The position numbers were made by a program, and so were the translations under genes. A stretch of DNA of 64,000 nt from Laccaria trichodermophora (Eukaryota > Basidiomycota > Agaricomycetes > Agaricales > Hydnangiaceae), in NCBI GenBank assembly GCA_018417955.1, contig JACTVC010000006.1, positions 1,240,001 through 1,304,000 of the forward strand, given 5' to 3'. Below the pieces are notes generated by a model. That model did not search any database. It was not told the origin of the DNA and saw only the letters and a list, made by a program, of their open reading frames with translations. Numbering within the stretch: the first letter of the stretch is position 1; each line of letters starts with the position of its first letter. This document shows positions 44,219 through 58,000 of the stretch, in pieces.

Positions 44219-46983
44219 ATGAGTTCACGCTCCTCCCCCCCAACAAAAAGGGTGAAACTCGAAGACTTGTCTCCAGCAGCTGAAATATCTGGTCTTGGTT
44301 CTAAAATTGGGCTTGAAGAAGCTGTTGGCATTTCAGACGACGAGCCTGAGGCCGATGAGTCAGACGATAATTGTAGCATCTGCCTGCATAGCGTTGTAGA
44401 CCGCACGGTGGTACCAAAATGCTCTCATGAATTTTGTTTTGAATGTCTTTTAGTTTGGACGGGTAAGTCACACACCGCTCTTTTTATAATTCACACAAAA
44501 CTTTTACTTGAACAGAGCAATCTCGACGCTGCCCTCTTTGCTCTCAGCCCATTGGAGAATATCTGATTCACAGCATCAGGTCTCGCTATGACTATCGAAA
44601 ACACTTCCTTACCCCCTTACGTACTTCGCCCGCTCCAATTGTTTCGTCTCAACGAAACGAGACGTTGATAGACGCACGACACAACGCTCGGAGAAGACAA
44701 AGGGAGCGTGAGTGGGGCCGGAGAGACGGAAATGAAAGGGAGCAAGCTGATAAGCTGGAGGTCTCCATTATGAAACGCAGATGGATTTACCAGCACGACC
44801 TATACGCAAAGGTGAGTCTTCCCGTAATGTTTCGCCATTCAGTATGGTTCTGATTGACTTTTCCATGCGAAAGCATGTCGCGTCTAATTCTTACACGAAG
44901 TATCGTCCCTACCCCACACCTTCCCAATTTTCCTCCTCCCCGGATCTCATATCACGAACGACCACGTTTTTAAGGCGCGAATTGCAAGTGTGGGAGGGAC
45001 TAGATGTGGAGGTGTGTCTGACGTACTTCATTCAACATTATGCTTTGTATCGTGCTAAACGTGTCTCAAGTTTTTGACCACACTCATCATTTCGTTAATG
45101 AAATCCATTGACATTCGATCTGAGTCAGCAGTGAAGCTACTGTCAGAATTTCTCGACTTGGATGCGCCATATGTGCCAGGCGGAAGACATGCGAACGCCG
45201 AGCATTTTGCTCATGGTCAGCTGGCTCCTATCCGTTCATTCAGACTTCATACTAATGTGACGATCAGAGGTCTATTGCTATGTTCGATCCCCATACCGGG
45301 ATCTGTTCGTGTATGATACAATTGTACAGGTATGGGTTTCATTCATATTTCCTAATGAGCCTGGTATGACGATAACATGAAGTATGACGCCTCGACGGGG
45401 ATACCTCCGCCGCCAGAGATAAGACGGACAGGCCGATGGCGTCAATCGCGCTGTTCACGCTCTCCTAGTCCGACTCGCCAAATGATCCAATCCGCTTCGC
45501 CAGTTGGAGAAACGATACGTAGAAGCAGATCGAAATCAAGGACGAGAGATAGGTCTCTATCATGGTCACCATCGGGAAGGAGGCATCCAAGCACCACTTG
45601 TGCCCATAATGAATTGTTGGCCAAAAGCCCTGCATCCCGCAATCGGAGTCCCTCTGATCCTCGTCAAAGAATGCATCACTCTCAAAGGGCCGGAGAAAGG
45701 ATTTCCGTTGTTGATAGACCGTCTTTTGGCGAAAAGGCAATCACTCAAGTTGAACGGCATATGATTTCCGCGTCGGAGAGAACACCAACGCCACTCATCC
45801 CTGATAACGACATACGATGTTGTGGTATCAGTAATGGAAAGGGGAAGCGCAGAGCTGACGACGGCGACATTTCTCTCCCTCTGAACCCACGTCTAGGCAC
45901 AACAGAAAAATCTAGTGAACCTCGATCAGAACCGCTTACAGCAACGCATGAACCAAGGGGACGCAATGAGTCCAAGGGTCAGGATTGTGGATCCAGGGTA
46001 GGAAGGACGCCCCGTAACCGCAACCTTCGTGAGTCTGTGCAGGCACACCTGGCTGGAACAATACGACGAAGACAATCCCTCTCCAGTAAGGTCCCTGGAA
46101 CCAGGGAAACACTCGGACAAAGCCGCCAGCCTCTCATTCCCACTTTGACAGATTCAAGCAATCTCAATCAGGAACCCGACGGGCATGCTTGTTTCCGCGA
46201 AAACGATGTAGGATATTGAAAGATGCATCAGATTCTAATTTTGTTCACCCTACCATCCTCCAGAACAAAAGCAACACTATCGATTGCCTAAACATTGCTT
46301 CTAGCTCCTCCGTCCCTGGCATTCACTCATGGGAAATGGCAGGTCAACCGCGATCACCGCTGTCTAACCCTCTTCAAGAATCATCCCGACTGGCTGAAAT
46401 AATTAACCAACCCACGAACTCTCATGCGCCACCGCCACCATTTGACGAAGGGCTCGTGAAACTTGACGCTAATTTCTCGGACGTGAGTTCACGATCACCA
46501 ACACAGTTGACCAGCCAACACCTTTCGCCGAGTCCTCTTCCCACCCATCAAATCCCGAAAAGCGTTGACACCCACGTGTATAATAACCTTAATAAGCGCC
46601 TCGCCCAACCTGAGCCAACTTCAGCTTCCCATCTTTCCGATTCGCGTCTTGCCTCATCTACAGACCCACTGGCCGGGCGGTCGAAGCTGCTCGCCCGCTT
46701 AGACAACGAAAAGCTAGAGGCATGGAGTGCGAATAAGTTGAGGAGATCAGACTTGGAAGGCCCACCGCCAAGTGTTGACATCGTATCCAAGACCGCCGCA
46801 TCATCCTCAGCTGCGACTCGACAATCAGGTTATCACCACGACAATGTCCAAGAGGTTCTAGACTCGGAAACCGACATCATGGCACTTGAATCAAGTGCGA
46901 AAGAAGCAGCCTTGAGGTTGCGCGCCCGGTTACATGCCCGACTTGTCACAGAAAGACAAAAGGGTGGATATCTGGATTCCTAA
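44219..46983 (+). CDS. RING-finger E3 ligase, TOPORS-like
   Basis: Seven exons give about 800 residues. After an acidic start, a C3HC4 RING spans CSICLHSVVDRTVVPKCSHE and FCFECLLVWTEQSRRCPLC, split by intron 1. An arginine-rich helix, HDLYAKHVASNSYTKYRP, IDIRSESAVKLLSEFLDLD and EHFAHEVYCYVRSPYRDL plus FVYDTIVQY match the TOPORS C-terminal-to-RING module. A long Arg/Ser- and Pro-rich tail follows. The last intron (GAT, then a GTAGGA donor near 46208, acceptor CTCCAG near 46263) joins what otherwise looks like two frames; skipping it gives a false stop at 46217-46219. TOPORS proteins act as ubiquitin/SUMO ligases in the nucleus; the substrate is unknown. Confidence 0.83.
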
Positions 46984-47485
46984 ATCGGATATGTTGTGAC
47001 GGATTTGGAATTCTGCATAAATCACGGAGTCACCGTCGCACCTCGTGACGTATCAAATACGATGTTTGTCTTAACCCTTCTTGGATGTCGAGAAGATGAC
47101 AATAACCGATTCCATTGGAGAGTGGACGATAGGGATATAACTATGTGAGATACAATGGTTGTATAGAGACGCCAGACTAAATTAGTACCAAAATACAGAA
47201 TTGAATAATCATCATGAAGAACATGAGTATTGGGGTGCACTGCTGACCAGAAAATGTGCGTGTCTGGTCGCTGGGATACCGCAAAGTGAGAAAAATTCTG
47301 TCAGCATAATTATAAGAGTGATATGATGCAAAGGTATATCGACGATGATTAAGATTGACTGATGGAACGCAAGGCGTAGGTCGCAACGTTAGAACGCATG
47401 AGACTTGAGAACCGTGAATGATTTCGTGATTAGCATGAAATGAGAGGAGTAGATGCGCTATGAATAATATTAGTACTGAAGAGAA
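46984..47485. other. Convergent spacer
   Basis: Lies between the RING ligase and homeodomain stops. No supported ORF. Confidence 0.5.
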
Positions 47486-49272
47486 TCAGGGAGCCTCTCG
47501 GGTTTGTTCGCTATCAGAACGATCGTCGCCCCGCTGAGAGGGAGATAAGTCTGGAGATGCCATAGGTGTTGTAAAAGGAACGAAGATGGAACGAACAGGG
47601 TCGTAGCGGCCAGAACGTAGAGGAGGTAATGGTGGTAGCGGCTCAGATAACGCGGGTATGAGACGTGGCGTGCGCTCAAGAATTTGAGAGATTTCGCCTG
47701 CTTCCGCAGCTGAGGCGTCTCTGAAAAATGCGCGAGGGAACGACAACCTTCCCGCAGTCGTGCGGGAGCCTGGGCGAGACCACCCAGATGAGCTGGGTCT
47801 CGGAACGGGGGAGTATGCTGAATCATCCCAATGTGGCTGAGGTTGTAAGGTAAAGGGGGGCGGAAGGTCCATAGATGAGCGTCTGGGTAAATCGGGAGGG
47901 TGATGGGCGAATCGAATTTCTGGAGACAAGGAGCGTCGTGGATTTAACGGAGGCATCAGTGGATTCATTCGAGGACTTGGACTTATAACGCGACGGGGTC
48001 GTGCACCAAACGCCGACGTCGCGGGTCGACTCGAAGTCAAAGGCGGTAGCGTTCGCGAAAAATCACGATCTTGCCAGCCTCTCGGCTGAGAAGTCGCTGG
48101 CCGAATAGAAGGCGGCCGATGCATGTGCATGGGTGGTGAGGGAAATAAGCGGGGCGTAGCGTGGGTTGGATACATATATCCCCTTGGATGGCCTATATCC
48201 GACGTGGTCTCTGGAATAGGTGACGGTCTTACATGGTGGTGTATTCGTCGACCATAGGACGGTACAGACCCTGGAACGCCAGGGCCAAGCAAGCGAGGCG
48301 GCGTGTCTAGAGGACCCAAGTGTCCCTCTGGTGCTTGATGAGATTGCGATCCGTATCGAGCGCGATCCGCTCTGGTTTCCTCGTAATCTCGGCCGCCGTG
48401 TGTACCGGTGGTCGGAGGATATGATCCAACTGGTGTAGGCTCCGGAGGTGTGGGGAATGGCCCATACTGTGGAGGTCGACTAGGAGGAGTCTCCCCTTGA
48501 CTTCGCGGCCTTCTCGCCTTCTGCCGCTGATTCTTCGTACAAGATAAGTGAGTGGAAGGGCGCCAAAGAAAGTAGAGAAAATGAATACCTGAAACCAGAT
48601 CTAAATGAAATGGCGAACAATACGTTCAAGGTCACCTTATGTATTTCTAGGTTTCAAGTAATGTGCGCACCTGCACCTTCCGCGCACTCAGTCCGATGGA
48701 ACGGCCCACCTCTTCTCTCATTGCTGTAGTCGGAAAACGAGACTACAAAAGAATGAGATTAGATGCGATTTTCTTGCGCGAGTCAGTGAGAATACCTGGG
48801 CCAGAAGCGCGTGCAGTACGGCAGACTGATGGGGCGTCGTTAAGGTACGTGTTCGCTTTTTCTTGGGAGGAGACACCGACGGTGGGAGTGGCTCAGTACG
48901 CTCTCCTTTCTTGAAATCCATCTCATTGTCCGCCATTCCATCTTGAGAGTCGGAAGAAGGGCTAGATCGAGTGTCGGGCCGGGATTTAACCTCAGGAGAT
49001 TCCCTGCGGTAGCGTTTTGCCATGGGCTCTTCTAATGGACTATCAGCACGTCGAACGAGATGCGAAGAATGTCGCCTGTAGCGTGTCTCCGGAATTGAAA
49101 GGTGCGTCGATGCGGGTGGCTGGTCGTTTTCTTCGGCAGGCCGGCTGGAAGAGGTCTCGATAGGATGACGTCGTGAAGTTGAAGGTGTTGGCTTGGGCGA
49201 TGGTGCAATATTAACGGCGGTGGGGTTAGTGGAGAGATTCGAGATGGGAGTGGGAGACCGGGATTTCGACAT
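47486..49272 (-). CDS. Homeodomain transcription factor
   Basis: Four exons give about 535 residues. After a Ser/Pro-rich, charged N-terminus, a homeodomain spans PPKKKRTRTLTTPHQSAVLH, ALLAQ | SRFPTTAMREEVGRSIGLS, ARKVQ | IWFQ | NQRQKARR (bars mark introns). The third helix has the classic WFQN. Two introns cut within helix 3 and its approach, so ab initio gene finders may miss it. The remaining about 350 residues are proline-, serine- and arginine-rich and probably disordered, ending RSDSEQTREAP. It is a non-mating-type class homeobox by sequence; no HD1/HD2 pair architecture is present. Targets are unknown. Confidence 0.9.
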
Positions 49273-51576
49273 GCAAGCGGCAAACGGGATATCAAAGGAA
49301 ATAAATCAAAAGACTATGTCGAATGCGAACTCAACACATCGGAAATCCACTGCAGAAGGGCAGGGGGGCAGAGTAGTGGTTGCGGGAAGCCAGGGAACCT
49401 AGTGGTGAAAACACTCATGTGGGTAAGTATAACAATAGCCGGTATCTCCAGAGGATTGCAACCAAATCGCGACTAAAGTAACGTTACAGCATCCATTAAG
49501 GATAATCCAATTAGATCTTGCGTAAGGGGCGATTGACTCCCATTAATTATTTTGTCGAGGGTATGTTTCCAAATCTTGGGGCAACTCGTGACCAAGTTAA
49601 TTGTGTGCAAGAGAACACGTTGCGCATTGTGTCCTATCCCCGAGCGTTGCGGTCCATAGCCACAAGTAATTTGATCCATACATTTTCTGAGCTCTGGTAG
49701 ACGACGGTTGCAGGCCGAGTTGTATGTAACGCGACGTTCACTTTGGCAACGAACAAGTTTATTCACAAATTGTGTTACTCGTGACCGTGACACAAGCTAT
49801 TTAGGGCTCTTTTTAACGACAAAGGACGAATATGAGAGTTAAACGGAGATAGTTCTCCAGATTGCATCGGTTATCCGTTGATTACTTGTGTACATAAATT
49901 TTTGCAACTGTCCTTTGTAGCGGAGGAAGGAAGAGTGATCCGTAGAAAGACGGGAAGGAATGGGCAACTGAACGAAATGGTACCTGGGCAGAAATGGGAG
50001 CAGATGGGCTCCCGGCTCGACGTCCAGATCTAAAGGTTGATGGAAGGCGTCGTCCTAGGTCATCTCGATAGGATGTATTCAGCGTTTTGGGTCTCCGAAA
50101 ATTTCTTTCCAAGTATTTGAGGGCATTTGCGACCATGTGGTCTTTCCCTGGTCCGTGGTATGCGCCGTCAAGCTTTCAAGACTCAATGGTGAGGTAGCGA
50201 CCATCCCGAGGACACGGCAAGGTAAAAAATGCTAATTGCTGATGATCTTAACAACGAGAAGCTTTCGACCATAATGAATCTATGAGTCTGGTGACGAGCC
50301 ACCACGTCGGTCCTTGATAATCATGTGCAGAGAACACGACATTTACTAAGGGAATCTGATATGTGACTTGGTCCGTTTCTTCGTTTTCGGCGTAAATAGT
50401 GAACTGCCTCTTGAAGAATAGTTTTTGACTCCAGATCTTTTCCGAAGAAAAGACTCGCCATTTGGATGCAACAAATCATTATACATTTTGTGCACGAGGC
50501 CGTCAAACTCAGACTGTAGATGCTGCGATCAATCTGGCCTGTTGATGATTAAAAGTTTGAACCCAATTTCAGTGGCTCAAACGGGAAACATACCTCTAAA
50601 AGGAACACATAAAAGGAATCTAGAGAGATCGCAGATCGAGAAGGACAAGGTGGCAAAAGCCACGCGCTTGAGGTAAGACTCACATGGATCACGGAGTGTT
50701 TCGAAGTCTGAACTTCTCTGAAGAACGACTGGGCAAATAAAATAAAGAAATATGACCTTCTTATGATGGAGAGGGTCCTCTAGGGTAGTCTAGGGTCCTC
50801 TTGAAATGGAGACCTAAGACATGTGAATTGTGAATCGAGGTCGGTATTTCGCGGTGCCTCCGGAGCGCGGAGTATAGAATCCGCTTCAGGAGATCTCAGC
50901 GTGTTTTGTGCGTTTCAGAAGACTGAAAACTCCTTCGATTACCGTGAGGATGTTTGACAAAATATGGCCATAACGCAGAGTTTATGCAGTGGCGGTGGAC
51001 CCTAAAATTTTCGTTTGGTCTGATAGTAGGTAGATGCGGCTTTCATGTTGGTCGTGTAAGTTGGTCGGGTGGCTGAATTGCAGACAATTGACTATCACCC
51101 CAAGCCCCCGCCAACAGTCATTAACACGGGATCCGAGGATTCCATTATCAGAATTCATATGGAGACCATCGAGAGGTTAAATAATCCGCGATGCGCCCAA
51201 AATTACAGCGAGGTCCCACAGTCCAGAGCGCGACCCTGTTGGTATGCCGGGGGTATTTTGCGGAAGATTTAAAGGCATAAATATCGCTCGATCGGTTGCC
51301 TGCCGTACTCCGGGTGCTTGACGATTTTTAGTTTCTTCCCACCGAGAAGTGAAGAGGAGCGCTTGAGCGGATAGTCACAGGACACAGCCTGGGTTGATTA
51401 TTAGCCATTTTTGCGTGTTCGTAAGCGGTCGAGGTCTTGTTGGAATATGTAGGGAGTGATGAACAAAGTTGGCCTTTGGCTGGAGTGTCCAAAGTTCAGA
51501 CGAACCAGGTTGTTTGGGCCTGGTTCAAAGTTTGGCAAGTCACGCGCATTGTTGCAAATAATCCTCTCGCACACCA
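49273..51576. other. Large divergent spacer, no supported gene
   Basis: Lies between the homeodomain gene (minus) and the bromodomain gene (plus). Minus ORFs at 49473-49793 and 49882-50136 and plus ORFs at 50425-50676 and 51069-51272 show no domain, splice partner or coding bias. The first part probably holds a long 5' regulatory region or UTR for the homeodomain gene. Confidence 0.4.
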
Positions 51577-54248
51577 ATGGACGATTCGTCTTTCCGTTCT
51601 TTTTCTCCAGATTACTCTCAACCAGAATCACCGAGGACTTTATCAACCAAACCCTCAGGATCTTCCGGTATCACTCTCGTCCTTCCATCTCTGAAAAGCC
51701 TCAAAGCAAAGAAAACGACAAGACACTCTTCATTGCGACCCGCATTTCAAGATGGCGATATACAGGAGAAGAGGGCGCCGCGCCCACTCAAGTTAAAACC
51801 ACTCAAGGAAGTGTTGTCAAAATTAATTGCTCAGATCAAACGGTGCGCTGCCTTCTTTCTGAACGCTCTTTTGACTGACGAGGATTTTAGGAAGGACGAC
51901 TATGCCTTTTTTCTGAAGCCTGTCGACGTGGCAAACGTTCCGGGCTATGCAGATCTTGTCAAGCATCCTATGGACTTTGGCACTATGACAGACAAGGTCA
52001 ATAGGGCCAAGTATCGTTCACTGGAAGATTTTGCGGTGAGCAATGGTGCTATATCTTCATTGGCTTAACAAACTAATTAAGGACTCAGTCAGATCTCCGA
52101 CTCGTGACAACAAACGCCAAGATATTTAATCCTCCTGGAACGATCTATCACACCGAAGCTGAAAGGATCGAAGCATGGGGACTTGAGCACATTGCCAGGG
52201 CTTCATTAACTGTGATTCAATACGAGACGGATTGGAACATAGAAATTGAGAAAGACGATGAAGTCAACATCGACGAGGAGGAGGATGACGGCTTTGCCGC
52301 GACTCCCATGGACATGGATGATCAGAACATGAGGAGATCAGCATCTGTTGCTTCGCAACCGCAACCAGGTCCGGGTCGTCGGGGGCCTCGAGGGCCGTAT
52401 AGGCGACAGCCAAACACTAACTCAACCACCTTTTCTGAGTCCCTAGATGCTGATGGACATCTTCCTGGTTCGAAGGATGGCATCGGAGCATTTCCACCTG
52501 GTTCAGATTTGGCGAAGACGATGATAGCCTTAAAATTGAAAGGTGTTTTGTTTTCTGCCAAAAATAAGAAAAAAAATTCACACTCAAACAGGGAAACGTT
52601 ACCGGACGAAGAGGGAAAGACAGCGCTTTGAGAGGGACGGACCTCCGCTCCACCCAGATGGGAGCGTGGATTATACTCAAAGTATGCCGGCTACATCTAT
52701 CGGTCTCCAACATCTCCTGACGTGATATGTATGACAGTGGAAGATCCATTTTCTGTTCTTTCGGTATTAGTTCGGGACCTACCCTCTCGGCCACAGTTGA
52801 CCCCTCTATACCCTCCCGTGAATCCTGTTACTCAAGTCCCTAACTCTGGTTCCTCTCCCCAACCTCAACCTCCACTGAACTACGTGGGAGCCACTAGCGT
52901 AACCCCCGATTACCAACTACCCGCCCTCCCTGTGCATCTGGTGGGTCCACAGGATGGCAAGCGGCGTCATTGGTTGATCACCCGGAATGCGACGGGTCGT
53001 CAAAAAGGCAAAGAAAGAGAAGATGACCCAGAGGCCATTTTGGACATACCGTGGTGGCAGGTTCCACGCGATGCGCACGCGACTGATATGGGCTCTTTCG
53101 CATCGCTGGCTGGGGGACTAGCTGATGAGATGGTGCGCCGAGGTTTACCAGTTCACGATCACGAAGAAATGACCCTGGATCTGATACGTGACGATCTGGA
53201 CTGTGAAAGCCTGGCGAAGACCTTGGAACAAAAGGAAGTGGCTAGTGGCTTAGGATTTCCTGTGTCTGGCTACTGGACCGTTCAAAGGGCTTCGGAGGCA
53301 GAGGAATACATCCGTGATATCGTTTACGGCGGTGTAGATGGTTTAGCCTACGCAAGAAGTCTGGCTGAGTTTGTCGCGGGGAGCAAATCTCAAGAGGAGG
53401 TGAGCCTCTGCTGTCACCATCATTCTACCAAGCTAAACTATTATTTGCAGGTCCTATCAGTTGCAGATGGGGGCTTGGGCATGCCACTCGCAAAATGGGT
53501 CGAGCACAACGTGATTGACGCCCTCACCGAGGGGCACCACGATCTCATCCGTGAAACAGCGCTGTTGCTCCGGGATCGCGCGAATATCGGTGATACTCTC
53601 ACGAATTCCACTCATAAAATGATAGCCAAACAAATCAACGCATCATTGGATATATATCCTAAGGCTATGATAGCCCTTTCTGCGCTGCTACAGATCCAGC
53701 TGCACAAGATAGACATGGGGGCGCTTATCAAAACTCCGGAAGAACTCTTTTTGAGTGAGGCGGAGTGGGTCGGAAAGGACATTAAGGAGAGGCGAGCCAA
53801 AGCAGGAATATTGCACCCCGACGCTCAGGATGCTATGGAAGTAGAGGAGCCAGAACGAACATGGGCTGGTTTAGATGCGAGCATGGCGAATGGGCAACCC
53901 GATGGTGCCAGCGACGACTACGAACTTGAAGGCCCAGAAGAACTGAACGAGGTCTTGGACTATGTTGCTGGTGTTATCCTGGAGCTTAACCAGCGTCTCG
54001 TGAAGGCGGATATAAAATCTAGAAAAGTCAAAAGTTCAGCGGCTGTAAAAAAGGAGTCGGTTGATACCCTCAACTGTGACACGGAGTCAAAGCAAGACGC
54101 GACAGAAGATCCAGTTCTCAGAAACCTGCGACTGAACCTCCTGGCTCTGGCCAAACGTGCCCCACTCGACACCATCGCCTGTTTACCCAAGGATCTGGTT
54201 CCCGAACACATCCGTCAGTTTGTACCAACTCTTGCGACGTCGAGCTGA
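51577..54248 (+). CDS. Bromodomain protein, BRD7/BRD9-like
   Basis: About six exons give roughly 800 residues. The bromodomain covers LKEVLSKLIAQIKRKDDYAF, FLKPVDVANVPGYADLVKHP, MDFGTMTDKV and TTNAKIFNPPGTIYHTEAER. The acetyl-lysine-binding Asn lies in TNAKIFNPP. Downstream come KGKRYRTKRERQRFERDG, WLITRNATGRQKG, WWQVPRDAH, LDCESLAKTLEQKEVASGLG, VLSVADGGLGMPLAKWVEHN and an alpha-helical C-terminus. The order matches BRD7/9 subunits of SWI/SNF-type remodelers. The ATG at 51577 precedes DDSSFRSFSPDYSQP. No lesion was seen. Confidence 0.87.
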
Positions 54249-55060
54249 ACGAAGGATGTAAGTATCATCCTTTTATCCCTTTTTACATTCTTATGTCGTT
54301 GTCCAGGATGTTTGGGACTTGACTACCTTGTTTGAGTCTGACACATTCTGCGTCGCTTCGCAACTAACGCCCTCATGCCGAGGCCAGGCGTGTTTGCAGT
54401 TCGCAACTCGACAGATGATCCTTGCCTGCCAGCGATGTCGCTAGGAACGTCTGCAACCCTGCCACTATTGCGCCTAAACCTTTTGCGCATCCATAGCATC
54501 CCGTGGTACAAGCTGTTGGCCTTTCAGGCAGCTGCTAAGCGCGCTCATGTCAAGATCAGCGTAGCGGGATGCGTCAACGTAGCCTGACGAATACATTTAC
54601 CTTCGGCCCCAGGCTGTCGCATCTTCCACTACACCACCTTCGTTGAAGTTGGAAGAGATACTCTGTTTCTAAATACACGGATTGGTAAATGATGTAATAG
54701 ACTACCCTAGTAGAGGAACTTGACCAACTATTTCACAATCGCTGATGACAGCTGATGACTTCTTAATGGTTTTTTTTCGATCGTGAGTAGACTGGTTCAC
54801 TCTAGCTTCTATGTGAGCACTTCAGATAGAGGTACTCATTTGTGTCAGGATTTATGTTTTTTGAGTGATAGACATCGTGTGAAGAGCCTACACTCATTTG
54901 AAGCGCAGCATGATGCATCAACGCAGCATCATCGCAATTGACAAGATCATCATACTCTTCTTATCTGGGAACTTCTCTTGGCGGTGCTAAACTAGAGGGC
55001 GCCCAGGTAGCTACATCAGTCAACACTACGACTCGTCGATTCGTCTCTTCATCTGCAGAA
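54249..55060. other. Spacer, no supported gene
   Basis: A frame is open upstream of the PLD copy 2 ATG from 54938, but it has no ATG before 55061. The 54375-54587 ORF has no recognisable content. Confidence 0.45.
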
Positions 55061-58000
55061 ATGCCATCTATCTTCTCTAACTTGGAGGCGCAGATCAAAG
55101 GGCTGCAAAAGAATCCAACTGTTCAGCAATCGGAGCAGCTGACTTTCCTGACAGGACTTGCATCCAAAGTCCCAAAGGTCCTTGAGCATGGCCGCGCTGA
55201 GGTTATCGGTGAGTTTTTAAATCGCTCATGGTTGGGCGAGACCTCTGAGGATCCCCATAGGCTTGTTGAATCCGAATCGTAAGCTGGCGTAACCTATTCT
55301 GTCATGTCACCGTTCAACGACCCCTACAGGTCGTCATGATAATCCTGAGGAACAGGAGCAAGACAGAATTCGGGCTGAGATCAGGGCTGGACACCGATTT
55401 ACGAGTTTTGCTGGTGAAAGATCCAACAACAGCATCAAGTGGCACGTCGATGGGCACGATTATATGTGGGCGTTGTCAGAGATGCTGGACAACGCGAAGG
55501 AGGCCATCTTTATCATGGTGCGGATACGGTCGAAAGTTTGATCCCTGCCTATAACTCACGACCTTTGTAGGATTGGTGGCTTACTCCAGAACTATACCTC
55601 CGCCGACCTCCTGCCTACTATCCGGAGTGGAGGCTTGATCGAATCCTGCAGCGAAAGGCTAAAGATGGTGTCAAAATTCACGTTATCGTGTACAAAGAGG
55701 TTACTCAAACTATGTCCATGAGTTCTAAGCATACAAAGGTAGGCACTTTGATTCATATCAGACATATCGATCTCAAGAATACCGCCAGAACTATTTGGAG
55801 GAACTCCATCCCAATATAACAGCGATGCGTCATCCTGACCACATTGGGGCCAAAGGTATGGAAAACGCGCCATCCTGTGGGCTGTACTGACACCTATTTC
55901 ACAGATACAGTGGAGTTCTGGTCTCATCACGAGAAGGTAACCATGCGTGGAGTTATAGATGCTTCTTGTTCATCGCGTTTTAGGTTGTGGTGGTGGATAA
56001 TCATTTTGCTGCCATTGGCGGCCTCGATCTTTGCTTTGGACGCTGGGATACCCATACCCATCCTCTCGCGGACGTTCACCCAACCAATTTTTCTGCTACG
56101 CTTTTCCCCGGTCAAGACTATAATAATGCTCGCGTTATGGATTTCAAGGAGGTGTCCAATTACGCCAGCAATACCCTTTCTATCTTGGACACGGCGCGTA
56201 TGCCTTGGCACGACGTGAGTTCATCCACCTTGGAGTCTTCAAACATCTATGATGATCATTCTAGGTTCACATGACTATCAACGGTCCAGTGGTGCTGGAC
56301 ATTGCACAACACTTCATCGAGCGCTGGAATGAGGTCAAAAAACGGAAGGTACTTGATCGATCCCACCTTACTCATTTCATCAAATACGCGATGCTGACTG
56401 TGAAATCATCAAGTATTGTGAAGACGAGTGCGATTTCTTTTATGATACTACCATGACATGCTTACTGAAAGACGCAAACAGAAAGTTTGTTTGGCTCGCC
56501 TTGCCCCATGAACCAGAAGCTGCACCTAACGAATGGGCTTCTCGTTAGTTCATTTTCATCTAAAAGAATTAGCCGCACTGACATCTTTTCATCAAGGTCA
56601 CCCCCATCTTAATCATTGGAGTTCAGTCGGCCACAAGTATAAGCAACGCTGGCATGGCACTTTCAGAGGGGAGCAGCCACGAGACTATCCTATCCCCCAC
56701 GGCCCTGGTTGCCATGCCCAGGTTGTGCGCAGTGTCTCGGATTGGTCTCATGGTGTTTTAACAGAGCACAGCATTCAAGATGCTTGTAGGTGCCTCTCAG
56801 CTCAAGCAAGAGTCTGTTCTGAACACTGTGTAGATATCCAATTGATCCAAAATGCAGAGCATTTTATTTACATCGGTACGCTCATGGTCAACTTCCCCCT
56901 CTCCTCGTCTGACTATGCGTTACAGAGAATCAATTCTTGTAAGTTTTCATTGCAGCGTCATGATTGGCATCTTGACACTCCTGCAGCATCTCCGCCACCA
57001 AAACAGGAGAACAGATTAAGAATTTGATTGCAAAAGCACTGGTGGAACGGATCCTTCGCGCTGCTCAGCATGGCAAGAAATTTAAGGCAAGCTTTCACAT
57101 TTGCCTTTAAGGGTGAAACCCTCCAATTTTCATCGCGTCTGTTCAGGTCATCGTAGTTTTGCCAGAAGTGCCGGGCTTCTCGGGCGATGTGAAGGCTGAA
57201 TCTTCGCTAAAGACCATCATGGCGGCGCAATACAGGACGATAAACCGTGGCGGTAGTAGTATCTACGAACAAATTCGCAAAGAAGGTTACGATCCGTAAG
57301 TTTGCCACCATTGGTGCTTCCCTCACCTCATCAACCTTCAATTAGGATGGACTACATTCGCTTCTACCACCTTCGCGCCTACGATAGAATAAATGCCCCG
57401 ATGGGTGAGTATTGTAATGGTGAAGCCTTCCGAATTACGTTAATTGCGGACAATCACAGGCTCGTTCATCAAAAAGATGGAGGACAACTCGGGAGTCAAA
57501 TTCCACGAAGCCCAGGTTGCCCTTGCCCGCCAATGGGTGTCTGGAGACACCAAAACCTCCCAAAAGACTGTCACTATCAATATCTCCCAAGAGACAAAGG
57601 AGGGTATGGTTGTCACTGATAAAACCCCACCCAAGACGGAGACTGTGCCCATTCCCGAGTCTGATGAAGCTGCTAGTCAGCTCATCGCAAGGTTTGTTTG
57701 CGGTGCTCAAGGCGTGCGAGGAGACGAGGCAGTCGCCGACAACGTTACCCAGCACATGCTCACTGACACTACCAGCCTTCTTGATGAACAATGGCTTGGT
57801 ACACCGGAGGAAGAACTGAATGCGTATGGCGCTCTTGTTCTGTATTAACCCTCAACTTCTGACACATTACTTTAGGTACGTGTCTGAGGTGCTCTATATC
57901 CATTCCAAGGTTATGATTGTGGACGATCGTCGGGTTATTGTATGTTTCCCTTCTGTGTCTCTTTTGAATTTTTTTGACATGATATCTTGTAGATGGGATC

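Noticed and set aside
46189..46983. Separate gene downstream of the RING ligase
   Set aside because: A 56-nt intron near 46208-46263 joins both frames in phase into one protein.
54938..55060. N-terminal extension of PLD copy 2
   Set aside because: The open frame has no ATG before 55061; it would need a TTG start.
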